Assembly: GCA_964449445.1 (NCBI GenBank)
Contig: CAYUZT010000003.1
Location: forward strand, 123,009-187,008
Reading direction: 5' to 3'
Origin: JABFSS01 sp964449445
GTDB lineage: Bacteria; Patescibacteriota; Gracilibacteria; Peribacterales; Peribacteraceae
DNA length: 64,000 nt
Below are positions 15,138-23,164 of the stretch, piece after piece. The position numbers and the translations under genes are program-made. The first letter of the stretch is position 1; each line of letters starts with the position of its first letter. The notes beneath the pieces were generated by a model. The model ran no database searches, was not told the origin of the DNA, and saw only the letters and a list, made by a program, of their open reading frames with translations.

Positions 15138-16418
15138 ATGCCCACCACCCCCAAGTTCCTTTTCGTCGCGCTTGTCGCGGTTGCCTCTATCGTTGCGCTT
15201 CCCCTCCAGGCTCAGGAGGAGCAAGCCCCTCCGCCCGGGGGCACTATTTACGTCGAGCAGAAGAGCGAGATTGAAGCCTTCGGCAAATGGACGATGCTCC
15301 AACCAACGCATGAATCCTTCGATCGCACCGACACGAAGCTGAGCATGCCCAACATGGTCCCCGGCAAGTACACCTTCCAGACCGAATCCCCCAGTGGAAC
15401 CAGCACGCACATCGATATTTTCCTGGGTGACGATATCATCGCGTCGTCCGAGACGCCGCAGATCAGTTTTGAACTCCTCGATAAGATGACAGTGAAGCTC
15501 GTTGTCACCTACACGCTCACGATCTTCGGAAAAGTGGGGGTGAATAGCGAGCCGGCGGGAATCCCGTACACGCTGCGAGGCCCGGATGAGATGATCAAAA
15601 TAGGCGTAACGCCTGTGGAATATTCGCGACTGCCGATCGGGAACTACAGCGTCACCTTTCGGCCCGAGGGGTGCCCTCAGCCCCCTGCGCAATCCGGCCT
15701 TCTACAAAAGGAGGACCGTGTGAACTTCATGGTGAAACTCGTTTGCGGCTCTTTCCGCGCAGTAAAAGGCGAGAATGAAGCCGAGCACATTTCCGCGAAA
15801 GTGGGAGGGGAGAACGTCACGTTTACCGATGTTCCCGTCGATTCCTGGTTCGGTGCGTATGTTCTGACCGTCGCCAAGCGCGCCATCATGGCGGGGTATA
15901 CCGAGAAGAGCGGAAAGCTCACGGGAAAATTCGGTCCCGGCGACCACGTGACCGTCGCGCAGCTGGCCAAGATCGCGCACACCGTGAACAAGATCAACGA
16001 AAACCTTGTAATGACCGCTCCGCTCAATCCCCGCGCCCGCGGCCAGTGGTTTACGCGCTATATCGCGTCTGCCGAGGAGCAGGGGTGGCTGGTCTTCGCC
16101 GATGGGACGGTTGATCCCAACCGGCCGGCAACGAGAGGCGAAGTGGTTATCACGCTGCTGCAGGTTTTCGATATACCCATGCACTGGCCCAAGGGGAATG
16201 TATTTACCGATGTCGAACGCAAGACTCCGTATTCCGGTGCCATCGAAACCGCTGCGGAGGAAGAAATCGTCACGGGCAGCACCGATGCAACCGGCAAATC
16301 AACGGGACTGTTCCATCCCACAGACTCCATCACGCGTGCGGAGATCGCAAAGATCCTGATTACCGTGTACGAGAAGTATCAGACGACCCGCTCGTCATCC
16401 TCTGCGCCAGATTCGTGA
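15138..16418 (+). CDS. Exported protein with PEGA-like module and three SLH domains
   Basis: The 426-aa protein has a signal peptide (MPTTPKFLFVALVAVASIVALPLQAQ). A beta-rich N-terminal half includes a PEGA-like segment (FGKVGVNSEPAGIPYTL...GVTPVEYSRLPIGNYSVTF). Three S-layer homology domains follow (about residues 233-285, 300-345 and 355-410), with FTDVPVDSWFGAYV and FTDVERKTPYSGAI as typical openings. SLH domains bind secondary cell-wall polymers, so this is a wall- or S-layer-associated protein. The last 59 nt overlap the convergent murC. Confidence 0.83.
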   Translation: MPTTPKFLFVALVAVASIVALPLQAQEEQAPPPGGTIYVEQKSEIEAFGKWTMLQPTHESFDRTDTKLSMPNMVPGKYTFQTESPSGTSTHIDIFLGDDIIASSETPQISFELLDKMTVKLVVTYTLTIFGKVGVNSEPAGIPYTLRGPDEMIKIGVTPVEYSRLPIGNYSVTFRPEGCPQPPAQSGLLQKEDRVNFMVKLVCGSFRAVKGENEAEHISAKVGGENVTFTDVPVDSWFGAYVLTVAKRAIMAGYTEKSGKLTGKFGPGDHVTVAQLAKIAHTVNKINENLVMTAPLNPRARGQWFTRYIASAEEQGWLVFADGTVDPNRPATRGEVVITLLQVFDIPMHWPKGNVFTDVERKTPYSGAIETAAEEEIVTGSTDATGKSTGLFHPTDSITRAEIAKILITVYEKYQTTRSSSSAPDS

Positions 16419-17667
16419 TATCCCCCGCTCCCATGCACAGGAGCACATCGCCGGGCTTCAGAATCTGTTCCCGAAGCAGTCTCTCCGTGTCGGCGAGTGA
16501 TTTCCCGTCCACGCATCGAACAGTGCTTCCTTTTTCAAGATCGCGCATGAACGCCGGGAGATCCACACGCTCCGTTTCAATGTCCTTCCGCGCTTCGTAG
16601 ACGTTCGGGATGATCACCGTATCGACGCCGCGAAAACAGTGCGTGAATGCATCGTAGAACTTCAGTGTCCTGTCATGCGTATGCGGCTGGAACGCGCAGA
16701 CAATGCGACGACCAGGATACTCTCCAATGATTGCATCGAGCGTCGCGCGGATTTCCCGCGGATGATGCGCGTAGTCGTCGATCACCGGAATGTCGCCGAG
16801 CATTCCCTTGAGCTCCAACCGTCGCCAGCTTCCGGCGTACCCACTGACTGCTGCCTGCGCTTGCTTGCCCGGTATCGCAAGAACATCTGCGAGTGCGAGA
16901 ACCAACTGAGCGTTCTGTTGCATATGTGTTCCCGGTGTCTTGAGCGTGATGAGAGGGTACGCGTCTGCATCGATTACTTTCCTGCCGGCTACGTCAGCAA
17001 CGGCTTTGCAGTCCGGATCGGACAGATGCGTGATCAGAACTCCATCCTTGGGCAGTTTCTGGATAAACGTCACGAATGCCGACCGGTACTCCTCCGATGA
17101 ACCGAAGAAATCGAAATGATCGCCGTCGCAATTCGTCAGAAGGATGATGGATGGCGAGTACTGATGAAAGGAATTGCGGTATTCGCAGGCCTCCAGAAGA
17201 AAAACTCCTGCTTCTCTGCCTTTTCGCCAATTTCTCCCTTCCAATTCCTTAAGCTTGGTTCCAACAACCACGGTTGGCTCGCGGCCGCTGTGCATCAGCA
17301 ACCGCGCGGCCATGCCGGTGGTGGACGATTTTCCATGTGTCCCGCAGACGGCAATCACCTGATCATGCCCGCGCGATAGATCTCCAAGCGCCTGCGGATA
17401 CGACTGCTGCTGAATGCCCAATTCCTTCGCTCGTCGTCGCTCAGGAGCATCCACTGGAATCGCTTCGGAGTACACGAACAGATCGCAGTCCGCAGGAATC
17501 GACGCTCCCGATTGTTCCAGATGGACGGTAATGCCTTGGGACTGGAGATCCTCGATCAGAGCGCTTGCCGCCCTGTCGCTCCCCAGAACCTCATGACCTT
17601 CGGTTTTCTGGAGCGATGCGTAGGCGCTCAAGCCAATTCCGCCAATCCCTGAACAGTAAATCTTCAC
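16360..17667 (-). CDS. murC: UDP-N-acetylmuramate--L-alanine ligase
   Basis: The 435-aa Mur ligase adds the first amino acid of the peptidoglycan stem. It shows the N-terminal Rossmann motif (SGIGGIGLSAYA), the ATP loop GTHGKSSTT, the LLTNCDGDHFDFF segment and the YAHHPREI block of the central and C-terminal domains. The start codon is GTG at 17667, supported by TAGCAT exactly 6 nt upstream. The 3' end overlaps the SLH gene by 59 nt. Confidence 0.95.
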   Translation of the reverse strand: MKIYCSGIGGIGLSAYASLQKTEGHEVLGSDRAASALIEDLQSQGITVHLEQSGASIPADCDLFVYSEAIPVDAPERRRAKELGIQQQSYPQALGDLSRGHDQVIAVCGTHGKSSTTGMAARLLMHSGREPTVVVGTKLKELEGRNWRKGREAGVFLLEACEYRNSFHQYSPSIILLTNCDGDHFDFFGSSEEYRSAFVTFIQKLPKDGVLITHLSDPDCKAVADVAGRKVIDADAYPLITLKTPGTHMQQNAQLVLALADVLAIPGKQAQAAVSGYAGSWRRLELKGMLGDIPVIDDYAHHPREIRATLDAIIGEYPGRRIVCAFQPHTHDRTLKFYDAFTHCFRGVDTVIIPNVYEARKDIETERVDLPAFMRDLEKGSTVRCVDGKSLADTERLLREQILKPGDVLLCMGAGDITNLAQRMTSGSSDTSRTR

Positions 17668-17673
17668 GTAACT

Positions 17674-17679
17674 ATGCTA
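17674..17679 (-). promoter_or_regulatory. -10 box of murC
   Basis: TAGCAT on the minus strand, 6 nt before the GTG start at 17667. Confidence 0.45.
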
Positions 17680-17680
17680 T

Positions 17681-17769
17681 GGAAAGGAGGCAAGGGAGGC
17701 AAAGGAGTCAGGAGAGACAAAGGAGAATTTTTCTTTTGCCTCTTTTGCCTCTTTTGTCTCTTTTGACTC
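17681..17769. repeat. Hairpin with tandem GAGGCAAAG-type arms (family G)
   Basis: The purine-rich left arm (17681-17727) has five degenerate nonamers: GAGGCAAGG, GAGGCAAAG, GAGTCAGGA, GAGACAAAG, GAGAA. The pyrimidine-rich right arm (17731-17769) reads TTTTGCCTC, TTTTGCCTC, TTTTGTCTC, TTTTGACTC. The arms pair with G-U tolerance and almost no loop. It lies between divergent murC and the ftsB-like gene and overlaps murC's predicted upstream region. Confidence 0.65.
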
Positions 17770-17795
17770 ACATTCCCTCTCTCTATCCTGTCGCC

Positions 17796-18239
17796 ATGCC
17801 CTATCGAGACCTTGAACCGATGAGCAAGCAACTCACGATCGTGGTGGGGCTCACGGTCGTTGGTTTCATGGCGTTCGGTCTGGCGCTCTCCTACTACCGA
17901 AACATCCTCTTCGATACGCACCTGCAGGAGATCGCCAAGCAGAACGATTTGCTGGAGCAGCGGATTGAGGAAGAGCAGGGCGACCTGGACTACTACCGCT
18001 CCGCCCAGTTCAAGGACAAGTATGCCAAGGAAACGCTCGGCCGCCTGAACCCCGGCGAGAAGGTCCTCATCATCACGCAGGAACCGTCGCCCGAGATCAG
18101 CGCATCCCCCGATGTGAGCTTCAGCGAACAACAGACCGCCGAGTTCGAAGAAACACTGCGTCAGATGCCGGTCTACCTCCACTGGAGGCTGTATCTTTTC
18201 GAACGGGATAAGATCGAAGAACTGAGAAGAGGAGTCTGA
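17796..18239 (+). CDS. FtsB/DivIC-like septum formation initiator
   Basis: The 147-aa protein has a short cytoplasmic N-terminus, one transmembrane helix (about residues 13-30) and a coiled coil (about 38-65, LQEIAKQNDLLEQRIEEEQGDL). The family-typical YAKETLGRLNPGEKVLIIT block follows. Such proteins belong to the divisome complex with FtsL; an ftsL-like gene lies at 40254. The ATG at 17796 follows a C/T-rich leader. Upstream in-frame codons read through the family-G hairpin and are rejected. Confidence 0.8.
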   Translation: MPYRDLEPMSKQLTIVVGLTVVGFMAFGLALSYYRNILFDTHLQEIAKQNDLLEQRIEEEQGDLDYYRSAQFKDKYAKETLGRLNPGEKVLIITQEPSPEISASPDVSFSEQQTAEFEETLRQMPVYLHWRLYLFERDKIEELRRGV

Positions 18240-18242
18240 GAT

Positions 18243-18340
18243 AAATGATCAAGTTTCAAGTATCAATCGCAAAGTAAATGTAATAGTTAAAAATTGTAAA
18301 CTTACAACTTCCTTTGCGATTGATCATTGATCATTTTTTA
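18243..18340 (+). terminator. Long stem-loop terminator
   Basis: TCAATCGCAAAG in the left part pairs perfectly with CTTTGCGATTGA on the right. The flanking AAATGATCAA pairs with the repeated TTGATCATT, and a T-run (ATTTTTTA) follows. It starts 3 nt after the ftsB-like stop and also separates that gene from the tRNA on the other strand. Confidence 0.75.
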
Positions 18341-18350
18341 GATGTTTAGA

Positions 18351-18428
<78 letters not shown>

Positions 18429-18499
18429 CGTACAAGCTGATTCTGCAGGAGATTTCTTGCTCTTGCAAGAAAGGAAACGATCAGTACACTACTTCGGCT

Positions 18500-18790
18500 A
18501 TGGCGCATAAAAAGGCAGGTGGGTCTACCACAAACGGCAGAGATAGTAGAGCGAAGCGCCGAGGCGTAAAGCGCTTCGGTGGGCAGACCGTGAATGCGGG
18601 AGAGATTCTCATCCGGCAGAAGGGCTACTGGTACTTCCCGGGAAAGAACACGCATGTGGGCAAGGACTGGACCATTCACGCGAACATCGCCGGTGTCGTC
18701 GGTTTTTCCCAGAAGCGCCGCACCAAGTTCAACGGCAATCGCGATCGCTGCACAGTGGTGTTTGTAGAACCTGTAGCAGCCGTAAAATAA
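18500..18790 (+). CDS. rpmA: 50S ribosomal protein L27
   Basis: The 96-aa protein opens with MAHKKAGGSTTNGRDSRAKR and contains RFGGQTVNAGEILIRQKG and the GKDWTIHA block, all diagnostic of L27, whose N-terminus reaches the peptidyl transferase centre. No N-terminal cleavage extension is present. rplU is not adjacent in this window. A TACACT hexamer at 18485-18490 ends 9 nt upstream. Confidence 0.97.
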   Translation: MAHKKAGGSTTNGRDSRAKRRGVKRFGGQTVNAGEILIRQKGYWYFPGKNTHVGKDWTIHANIAGVVGFSQKRRTKFNGNRDRCTVVFVEPVAAVK

Positions 18791-18810
18791 CGAAAAGCAA
18801 AGTATGTAGA

Positions 18811-18846
18811 CGGTCCTCGGACTCTTTGGACTCCTCGGCTTCTTTA
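18811..18846 (+). repeat. Solitary tandem-nonamer arm (family H)
   Basis: GGTCCTCGGACTCTTTGGACTCCTCGG is a right-arm-like array of degenerate nonamers with no partner arm nearby. It lies between rpmA and the -10 box of the next gene. Confidence 0.6.
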
Positions 18847-18854
18847 GTTTGGTC

Positions 18855-18860
18855 TATCAT
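18855..18860 (+). promoter_or_regulatory. -10 box of the 18867 gene
   Basis: TATCAT, 6 nt before the ATG. The 17 nt up to and including the ATG are identical to those at acyP (10883). Confidence 0.55.
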
Positions 18861-18866
18861 ACCCTC

Positions 18867-19574
18867 ATGGCTGAAATGGGCGGTCTCGAAATCGGCACAC
18901 CAGGAGAAGGCGGCTCAGGAGCTCCTGAGCAACTGAGTGAAGAAGCCAAGCAGCGCTTTGCAGCGGCTGCGGCTGCGATGGCAGCAATCCAACGCGAGGA
19001 GAAACGCAGCAAGAAGCGCGATACGCGTGTTGCCCGTACTATCATCCAGTTCCTCAACGACGATCGCTTCGCGCACCTCTTCGTCCTCATTTCGCGGCTA
19101 GTGGCACGAGACTGTCCGTCGGTCTTCATCCTCGCGATCCTCTCCCTGATCAATGAGGATTGTCGCACGGTCGTAAAGGAGTACCTGGAGGAGGTGAAGC
19201 AGGAAATGAAGGATGCTTCAGCAGACATCGTGACGGATGACATGAACGTCATGGAAGGCGGATCGATTGATGCCAAGACCAATAGCATTCTGATTTCCTG
19301 GATCACGCGCATGCAGATGGTCATGGCACTCGAAGCGCAGAAGATTCTCGAAAAGCTCATGATCGATCAGCACAATATCGACGGAACGGTCTTACAGCTC
19401 ACTACATTCATTCTTCAGGAGTTCTTCGCATCGGAATCCGGCGGACGCAGAAAAGCTCCATTCGAATCGTTGCAAGGACTCTCCGTGAGTATTCTCCAGA
19501 CGGTCTTTGAGCCGTTCCTGGATCTCGTAGACCTGCCAAGTAAACGGGAGGAAGGAAAAGAAAATGACGAGTAA
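18867..19574 (+). CDS. Hypothetical helical protein
   Basis: The 235-aa protein was not recognised. It is predicted soluble or peripheral and mainly helical. It has a Gly-rich N-terminus, an Ala-rich segment, a basic patch (REEKRSKKRDTRVART), a hydrophobic stretch (FAHLFVLISRLVARDCPSVFILAILSLI) and an acidic C-terminus. No catalytic motif is visible. The ATG is fixed by TATCAT 6 nt upstream. The stop is directly followed by a tandem-arm hairpin. Confidence 0.65.
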   Translation: MAEMGGLEIGTPGEGGSGAPEQLSEEAKQRFAAAAAAMAAIQREEKRSKKRDTRVARTIIQFLNDDRFAHLFVLISRLVARDCPSVFILAILSLINEDCRTVVKEYLEEVKQEMKDASADIVTDDMNVMEGGSIDAKTNSILISWITRMQMVMALEAQKILEKLMIDQHNIDGTVLQLTTFILQEFFASESGGRRKAPFESLQGLSVSILQTVFEPFLDLVDLPSKREEGKENDE

Positions 19575-19667
19575 GAGGCAAAGGAGGCAAGAGAGATAAA
19601 AGAGGCAAGGGAGTTTTGTTTTCAGACCTCTTTTTCCTCCTTTGCCTCACTTGCCTCTCTTGTCTCC
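19575..19667. terminator. Hairpin with tandem GAGGCAAAG-type arms (family G)
   Basis: The left arm (19575-19613: GAGGCAAAG, GAGGCAAGA, GAGATAAAA, GAGGCAAGG, GAG) starts at the base after the TAA of the 18867 gene. The right arm (19627-19667) reads CCTCC/TTTGCCTC/ACTTGCCTC/TCTTGTCTCC and supplies the last five codons and stop of the convergent thpR. Confidence 0.68.
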
Positions 19668-20207
19668 TTCAAAAAGGAAGTTCTGCAACGCCGTCTGCTT
19701 CACCCCATTCACTTCCGCGTACAACCTGACTCGATCCACTTTCATCTCAAACTCCACGTCATCAATCAGCTTCATGATCTTCTTCTTGTGCACAGCAAAC
19801 TTCTGCGGATGTTTGATGCGTGCGAGCGTGATGTGAGGAGAAAATGACTCAATTGAGGGCCACGGGCAGCGCTTCTTGAGCCGCGCGAGTTCGTCGCTGA
19901 AGGGAATATCCAGATAGAGCACCCGATCCTCGCCTCGCGAGCCGAACGTGGAGACTCCCTGCACCTTGAGAGTGAAGGGAGAGGACGTATCGGCGATCTT
20001 CTTACTCTGCGGAATGATCTGGTAGTACTCAATCTCCATCACTTCTTTCCAGAATTGGAGCGTGAGGTGAGGTGACTGCGGGTTCTGGAAACGGAAGATG
20101 TTTTCGAATTCTTGCAGACGCGCTTGAAGTTCCTGAAATGCATTCTTCGCCTGACCTTCCAAGGGAATTGCAAGGAAGGCAGAGTGCAGCGGAAAATGAA
20201 GGTACAT
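19647..20207 (-). CDS. thpR: RNA 2',3'-cyclic phosphodiesterase / 2'-5' RNA ligase family
   Basis: The 186-aa protein of the 2H phosphoesterase family has two His-x-Thr motifs (SPHLTLQFW near residue 47 and SPHITLARI near 131), which form the two-histidine active site. Family members hydrolyse 2',3'-cyclic phosphates of RNA; the true substrate is unknown. It starts 2 nt after lepA on the same strand. Its last residues (DKRGK) are encoded by the arm of the family-G hairpin. Confidence 0.88.
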   Translation of the reverse strand: MYLHFPLHSAFLAIPLEGQAKNAFQELQARLQEFENIFRFQNPQSPHLTLQFWKEVMEIEYYQIIPQSKKIADTSSPFTLKVQGVSTFGSRGEDRVLYLDIPFSDELARLKKRCPWPSIESFSPHITLARIKHPQKFAVHKKKIMKLIDDVEFEMKVDRVRLYAEVNGVKQTALQNFLFEGDKRGK

Positions 20208-20209
20208 AA

Positions 20210-22054
20210 TTACCGCTTCAGAACAGCCAAAAACGCTTCCTGACTCAGGTTCACTTTTCCCATCATTTTCATCCGCTTCTTCCCTTTCTTCTGCTTATCG
20301 AGGAGCTTGTTCTTCCGTGTCACGTCCCCTCCATACAAATACCCCGTCACATCTTTGCGCATAGCCTGAACGGTCTCGCGTGCGACAACCTTGCCGCCAA
20401 TAGCTGCTTGGATCGCAATGGGGAACTGTGCTTTGGGGAGAACTTCTTTCAACTGTTTGCAGATGACGCTCCCCACATCGTGCGCTTCTGACCTATGCAC
20501 GACGGTACTGAGAGCATCTGCAGGCTCACCCATCAGAAGCAAATCGAGTTTCACCAGATCTCCGGCGCGGTAGCCCAGGTGATCGTAACTCATGGATGCG
20601 TATCCGGAGGATGTTGATTTCAACTGGTCGAAGAAGTCGAGGACGATGCCTTGGAGCGGAACTTCAAAATCGAGAAGAGCCCTATCTGCATCCAAAAACT
20701 GCATGGCCTTATTGATGCCGCGACGATCCTGCACCAACTTCATGGACGCACCCACATCTTTCTCCCGACAGACGATTTCGAGTTTCACCCACGGCTCTCG
20801 AATCTCGTCGATGTACGTCGGATCGGGCATGTCCGCAGGGTTACTGATGCGGGCGGTATCCGGCTCGTCCGTTTTGAGCAGACTCGACCGCACGACTTCG
20901 CCGGGGTTCCGTGCTGTCAGTTTTACTTCGTAGAGCACGCTCGGAGCAGTCACAATCAGGTTGCAGCCGTACTCGCGCTCCAGACGTTCCTGCACGATAT
21001 CGAGGTGAAGAAGACCGAGGAAGCCACAGCGAAAGCCGTTGCCGAGCGCCGAGTTTCGCTCATGCTCCCACTGCAATGCCGCATCATTGAGTGAGAGCTT
21101 CTCCAAACCCTCACGGAGATCGGGGTAATCATCCGCTTCGGAAGGGTATAAACCTGCGAACACCATCGGCTGGACGTGCGCGTAGCCCGGGAGCTGCGAG
21201 AGGTCGGGTGAGGATGCAATGGTATCTCCTACCCTCAGATGCTTCACATCCCGTAACCCGGAGACGACGTATCCGATCTGCCCCGCGCTCAGCAGTTCAT
21301 CCTGCATGTACTTGGGCGTGAAGTGGCCCACTTCCAACACTTCAAATGGCGTCTTCGTCCCGAGCAGATGCACTTTCTGCCCTTTCTTCAATTCACCTTC
21401 AATCACACGGACGTATCCGACAGCGCCTCGATAGGAATCCATTATTGCGTCGAAGATCAATGCTCGCGTCTCCCCTCTCCCTGCGCCGGAGGCGCTGGGG
21501 GAGGGGCCGGGGGAGGGGGTATTGGGACCAGGAATCCTCTCAATCACTGCATCAAGCACATCAGAAACTCCAGTCCCCTCTTTCGCGGAAATCTTCAAAA
21601 TATCTTCCTTCTTACAGCCAATGAGCTTCACCACTTCCTCGGACACACGCTCTGGATCAGCCGCAGGGAGATCGATCTTATTCAGAACCGGGATGATCGT
21701 CAGGTTATGTTCAAGCGCCATGTAGAGCACCGCAATCGTTTGCGCCTGAATGCCCTGTGAACAGTCGACCAGGAGAATTGCTCCCTCGCATGCAGCGAGC
21801 GAGCGACTCACTTCATACCGGAAATCGGTGTGCCCGGGAGTATCGATCAGGTTTAACTCCGTTCCCTTCCATTCCATGCGAACGGGTGTCAGTTTGATGG
21901 TGATACCGCGCTCGCGCTCCAGATCCATCATATCGAGCGTCTGCTCCTTCATTTCGCGCTTCTGGAGCGTTCCCGTCATCTCGATCATGCGGTCACTGAG
22001 CGTCGACTTGCCGTGGTCGATGTGGGCGATGATACAGAAGTTTCGGATATCCAT
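20210..22054 (-). CDS. lepA: Elongation factor 4 (LepA)
   Basis: The 614-aa translational GTPase has AHIDHGKSTL (P-loop), RGITIKL (G2), DTPGHTDF (G3), NKIDLP (G4) and the LepA-specific C-terminal domain ending KMMGKVNLSQEAFLAVLKR. It acts on stalled or mistranslocated ribosomes. The start is MDIRNFCIIAHIDHG. Residues about 179-194 (SPGPSPSASGAGRGET) are a non-family insertion encoded by a C/G-rich palindrome, placed just before the conserved ALIFDAIMDSY. It heads a two-gene unit with thpR. Confidence 0.96.
   Translation of the reverse strand: MDIRNFCIIAHIDHGKSTLSDRMIEMTGTLQKREMKEQTLDMMDLERERGITIKLTPVRMEWKGTELNLIDTPGHTDFRYEVSRSLAACEGAILLVDCSQGIQAQTIAVLYMALEHNLTIIPVLNKIDLPAADPERVSEEVVKLIGCKKEDILKISAKEGTGVSDVLDAVIERIPGPNTPSPGPSPSASGAGRGETRALIFDAIMDSYRGAVGYVRVIEGELKKGQKVHLLGTKTPFEVLEVGHFTPKYMQDELLSAGQIGYVVSGLRDVKHLRVGDTIASSPDLSQLPGYAHVQPMVFAGLYPSEADDYPDLREGLEKLSLNDAALQWEHERNSALGNGFRCGFLGLLHLDIVQERLEREYGCNLIVTAPSVLYEVKLTARNPGEVVRSSLLKTDEPDTARISNPADMPDPTYIDEIREPWVKLEIVCREKDVGASMKLVQDRRGINKAMQFLDADRALLDFEVPLQGIVLDFFDQLKSTSSGYASMSYDHLGYRAGDLVKLDLLLMGEPADALSTVVHRSEAHDVGSVICKQLKEVLPKAQFPIAIQAAIGGKVVARETVQAMRKDVTGYLYGGDVTRKNKLLDKQKKGKKRMKMMGKVNLSQEAFLAVLKR
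21472..21519. repeat. Palindromic repeat inserted in frame in lepA
   Basis: CCCCTCTCCC and GGGGGAGGGG flank an inner GCGCC/GGCGC stem, followed by GCCGGGGGAGGGGG. A related CCCCTCTCCGC palindrome lies at 38723-38749. It corresponds to extra residues relative to the LepA family. Confidence 0.65.
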
Positions 22055-22083
22055 GGGGCCCGTATGGTAGCGCAAAAGTGCAA

Positions 22084-22647
22084 TTAGAGAGTCAAAAACA
22101 TCTCATGAATCCGCTTCTCTCCTGTCACCTCTGGATGAAATGTCCCCGCAAGTATTCTCGCCTGCCTCACCAGTACGGGCTTCCCTTGATGCGTTGCAAG
22201 AACCTCTGCGTCTTTTCCGACCCATGTGATGACAGGCGCGCGTATGAAAGCGACCGGCAATGGCGACTTCACTCCCTTGATCCGAAGATCTGCAGAGAAG
22301 CTCTCGAGTTGAGTGCCGTACGCGTTGCGCTCAACGGTGATATCGATCAATCGCAATGTTTTGGGAGGATTCAATCCCGTTGCTTTCCGTGCGAGAAGAA
22401 TTGCGCCTGCACATGTGCCATAGATAGGAAGGCTCCTCTCTGTAACTCGCTTCTTGATCGCATCGCCGACGCCCGTCTCCTCCAGAAATCTAGCCATGAC
22501 GGTGCTCTCACCGCCGGGAATGATCAGGCGATTCACTTTCGTAAGATCGTCCGTAGATCGCACTTCAAGACATTTCACCTTCAGGGAACGCAGCACCTCC
22601 AGGTGCTCCGCGAAGTCGCCGTGGAAGGCCAGGACACCGACTATCAT
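22084..22647 (-). CDS. pdxT: Pyridoxal 5'-phosphate synthase glutaminase subunit PdxT
   Basis: The 187-aa class-I-type glutaminase feeds ammonia to PdxS. The nucleophile Cys lies in YGTCAGAILLA and the His-Glu pair in GTFHPEVT; PGGESTVM near the N-terminus is PdxT-typical. The start MIVGVLAFHGDFAEH is supported by TATTGT 6 nt upstream. pdxS lies downstream on the same strand but the pair is split by a cupin gene on the opposite strand. Confidence 0.95.
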   Translation of the reverse strand: MIVGVLAFHGDFAEHLEVLRSLKVKCLEVRSTDDLTKVNRLIIPGGESTVMARFLEETGVGDAIKKRVTERSLPIYGTCAGAILLARKATGLNPPKTLRLIDITVERNAYGTQLESFSADLRIKGVKSPLPVAFIRAPVITWVGKDAEVLATHQGKPVLVRQARILAGTFHPEVTGEKRIHEMFLTL

Positions 22648-22652
22648 ACGAG

Positions 22653-22659
22653 TACAATA
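22653..22659. promoter_or_regulatory. Overlapping divergent -10 boxes of pdxT and the cupin gene
   Basis: The plus strand has TACAAT (22653-22658), 7 nt before ATG 22666. The minus strand has TATTGT (complement of 22654-22659), 6 nt before ATG 22647. The two promoters overlap, so only one polymerase could bind at a time. Confidence 0.55.
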
Positions 22660-22665
22660 CAGAAT

Positions 22666-23121
22666 ATGCCGACAGCTGAAGAGATCATCGAATTGTTGCA
22701 ACTGAAGCCTCATCCAACCGAAGGCGGCTATTTTCGCGAAACGTACCACTCGCCTCTTTCCACCGCTATTTACTATCTGCTCACACAGAAGACGTTTTCC
22801 GCCATGCACACACTTCCCGGTGATGAGATCTTCCATTTTTACCTCGGCGACCCGGTAGAAATGCTGCAATTGCATCCGGATGGAACCGGGAAGACGGTCA
22901 TCCTAGGACAGGACCTGATAAAAGGAATGCAACCACAAGTGACGATCCCGGGTGGCGTGTGGCAGGGATCTCGGCTCATTCCCGGAGGAACATTCGCTCT
23001 CCTTGGAACAACCATGGCACCATGTTTTGATTTCAAAGATTATGAATCAGGCAACCGTAGTGTTCTCATGAAAGCGTTTCCAAATTTCATTGCTCAGATT
23101 TCGAAATTAACTCTTGAATAA
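22666..23121 (+). CDS. Cupin superfamily protein (DUF985)
   Basis: The 151-aa protein matches the DUF985/cupin_5 family: IELLQLKPHPTEGGYFRETYHS, TAIYYLLTQKTFSAMHTLPGDEIFHFYLGDPVEMLQL and the PGGVWQGSRL block. His and Glu residues in the second and third blocks would form the cupin metal site. Precise activity is unknown; some relatives are annotated as sugar epimerases. The start is set by TACAAT 7 nt upstream. It sits between pdxT and pdxS on the opposite strand. Confidence 0.85.
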   Translation: MPTAEEIIELLQLKPHPTEGGYFRETYHSPLSTAIYYLLTQKTFSAMHTLPGDEIFHFYLGDPVEMLQLHPDGTGKTVILGQDLIKGMQPQVTIPGGVWQGSRLIPGGTFALLGTTMAPCFDFKDYESGNRSVLMKAFPNFIAQISKLTLE

Positions 23122-23126
23122 GGAAA

Positions 23127-23161
23127 CTGGTCCTCGGACTCTTCGGAGTCTTCGGACTCTG
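23127..23161. repeat. Solitary tandem-nonamer array (family H), self-complementary
   Basis: CTGGTCCTCGGACTCTTCGG then AGTCTTCGGACTCTG. It contains its own palindrome GACTCTTCGGAGTC and lies between the convergent ends of the cupin gene and pdxS, so it probably terminates both. Confidence 0.6.
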
Positions 23162-23164
23162 TCA

